Below, piece after piece: positions 62,818 to 64,000 of a stretch of DNA of 64,000 nt. This stretch comes from Candidatus Sumerlaea chitinivorans. GTDB lineage: Bacteria > Sumerlaeota > Sumerlaeia > Sumerlaeales > Sumerlaeaceae. Where the stretch lies: positions 2,988,572 through 3,052,571 of the forward strand of contig CP030759.1 in NCBI GenBank assembly GCA_003290465.1, given 5' to 3'. The notes below the pieces were generated by a model that saw nothing but the letters and a program-made list of their open reading frames with translations, ran no database searches and was not told where the DNA came from. The position numbers were made by a program, and so were the translations under genes. Every line of letters starts with the position of its first letter. Within the stretch, counting starts at the first letter, position 1.

Positions 62818-64000
62818 TGATCGCGAAAGGACATTCCAAGGATATGAAGGGGCAAATCGGACGCAGAGGTTCGTGGCGTACGCTTTGGGCGACACTTGCA
62901 GTGTTTGCGGGTTTAGCGGCGCCGTGGCCCCTCCAGGCGGCCCAACCGGGTAAGGATGGCGATGCTGTAATTACGTCTGCGAACACAATTGTGAATGCCG
63001 TCTCTGCCCTAAGTCAGAGCGCCTCGGCCGGCGACACGTTTCTTCGCGTTACGAATCTTCCCGCTCTGCTCCCTCTTTCGCCCGGAGATCTTTTGCTTGT
63101 CTCCCAAGCACAGGGCGCTAACATAGATACGAGCGATTCTCCCTCTTACGGCGCGATCACAGCGATCAATGGGGCCGGGCAATATGAGTTTGTGACGGTG
63201 GTTTCCACCCAAAATCCTAACCGGGTCTATATTGTGACTTCGTGTGGTGGTCTGCGCAACAGTTACGTCGCGAGCGCTGGTAGCCAAGTGGTGAAGGTTC
63301 CGCAGTACCGGAATCTGACCGTCCAGTCTGGTGCCAGCATTACCGCACCACCGTGGAATGGGTCCGAAGGCGGTATCGTCGCCCTTTCGGTTCGTGACAC
63401 ACTTGAGCTGAACGGTACTATTGATGTGAGCGCGAAGGGGTTCCGTGGCGGCGCGATTCACAACTCGAGTTCCACCCCAACCAACAATTACCTTGGCTAT
63501 AGAACGGGAAACGCTGCGCAAGGCGCGGCAAAGGGAGAAAGCATTGCTGATCCCTCAACAGTTTCCGGAAATGGCCAATATGGACGTGGTGCTCCGGCCA
63601 ACGGCGGCGGCGGAGGCAACTCCTTTAATGCCGGCGGTGGTGGTGGCGCCAACGGCGATAACGGGGGAAGTTGGTTTGTTGCCGATGGTATCCGCGGTGG
63701 TCAGGGTGTGATGGAAACCGACGTGACCTCGTGGCTGCAAGCTTGGCAATTGGATCCCGCTTATACTGCGAATGGCAATCAACTCACGAACTGTGCCGGT
63801 GGCGGACGCGGTGGTTATTCATTTTCGGCGAACGATCAAAATGCACTGACCGTGGAGCCCGGGAACGCGTCTTGGGGCGGAAATCTCCGGCGTGAAAAAG
63901 GTGGTTGGGGAGGTCGGCCGCTTCCCAACAATCCTGCCACGCGGGTCTTTTTTGGTGGCGGCGGTGGCGCTGGCGACGGAAACGACTCAGTTGCCGGTCG
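62818..64000 (+). CDS. Glycine-rich secreted protein, truncated by the window edge
   Basis: An open frame of at least 394 codons begins at the ATG at 62818, with AGGGAG seven bases upstream, and runs uninterrupted off the right end. The N terminus is basic and then hydrophobic (LWATLAVFAGLAAPWPLQAA), a signal peptide. The segment 45-180 alternates beta-like stretches; from about 185 the sequence is rich in Gly, Asn and Ser with runs such as GGGGGNSFNAGGGGGANGDN. Similar glycine-rich exported proteins occur as surface or adhesin-like products in myxobacteria and other phyla. The C-terminal end is unseen, so anchoring and total length are unknown. Confidence 0.75.

Noticed and set aside
63009-63521. 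A 170-residue reading frame on the minus strand
   Set aside because: It lies wholly inside the glycine-rich gene on the plus strand, which has a signal peptide and ribosome site and continues past the window edge.

Overview
The window reads as a chromosomal segment of a moderately GC-rich, Gram-negative-type bacterium from a poorly characterised phylum. Inferred from gene content only: fused SecDF, an adenylylatable GSI-beta glutamine synthetase behind a sigma-54-like promoter, SpoIID and SpmA/SpmB without other sporulation genes, many secreted FlgD-like, YVTN, carboxypeptidase-regulatory and TPR proteins, and long intergenic 'CGCGAAG' repeats. This fits lineages around PVC/Sumerlaeota (BRC1), but I cannot assign the taxon. 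No rRNA, tRNA, CRISPR array, transposase or prophage was found.

Layout. 0-18.3 kb is mostly housekeeping: purF (-), stand-alone TrpB2, a TPR protein, a DUF1338 (HglS-like) enzyme, a secreted beta-rich protein, pth-tadA (-), glnA with a regulated leader, yajC-HD hydrolase-secDF, and an EF-G-like GTPase lacking the usual switch-II histidine. 18.3-25.3 kb is repeat-rich: copies of a dispersed palindromic element surround a phosphohexomutase with a structured leader, an orphan excisionase-type DNA-binding protein and a YfhO-like membrane protein. 25.3-32.9 kb holds a secreted unknown protein, a GH57 amylase-family enzyme, an esterase/SGNH two-domain hydrolase (-) and an arsR-arsC-acr3 arsenic operon. 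33.1-42.0 kb is a co-directional run: a two-module radical SAM/SPASM protein whose first module lacks the cluster motif, a translationally coupled methyltransferase, a ROK sugar kinase, a GNAT-aminotransferase fusion, a SpoIID-like protein and a HAD phosphatase. 42.0-47.2 kb (-) encodes a beta-propeller/phosphoesterase and a multi-domain adhesin-like protein. 47.4-52.7 kb has an LD-carboxypeptidase, spmA-spmB, a GT-C-like membrane protein and an overlapping convergent lipase. 52.9-62.0 kb has a TetR regulator, a secreted TPR/proline-rich protein, nusA, a membrane-anchor protein, a cupredoxin-like protein and mfd (-). The right edge cuts a large glycine-rich secreted protein that starts at 62818.

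The most interesting points are the tandem radical SAM/SPASM protein with its methyltransferase, the GNAT-class V aminotransferase fusion, the glnA and phosphohexomutase leaders, and the palindromic repeat family.
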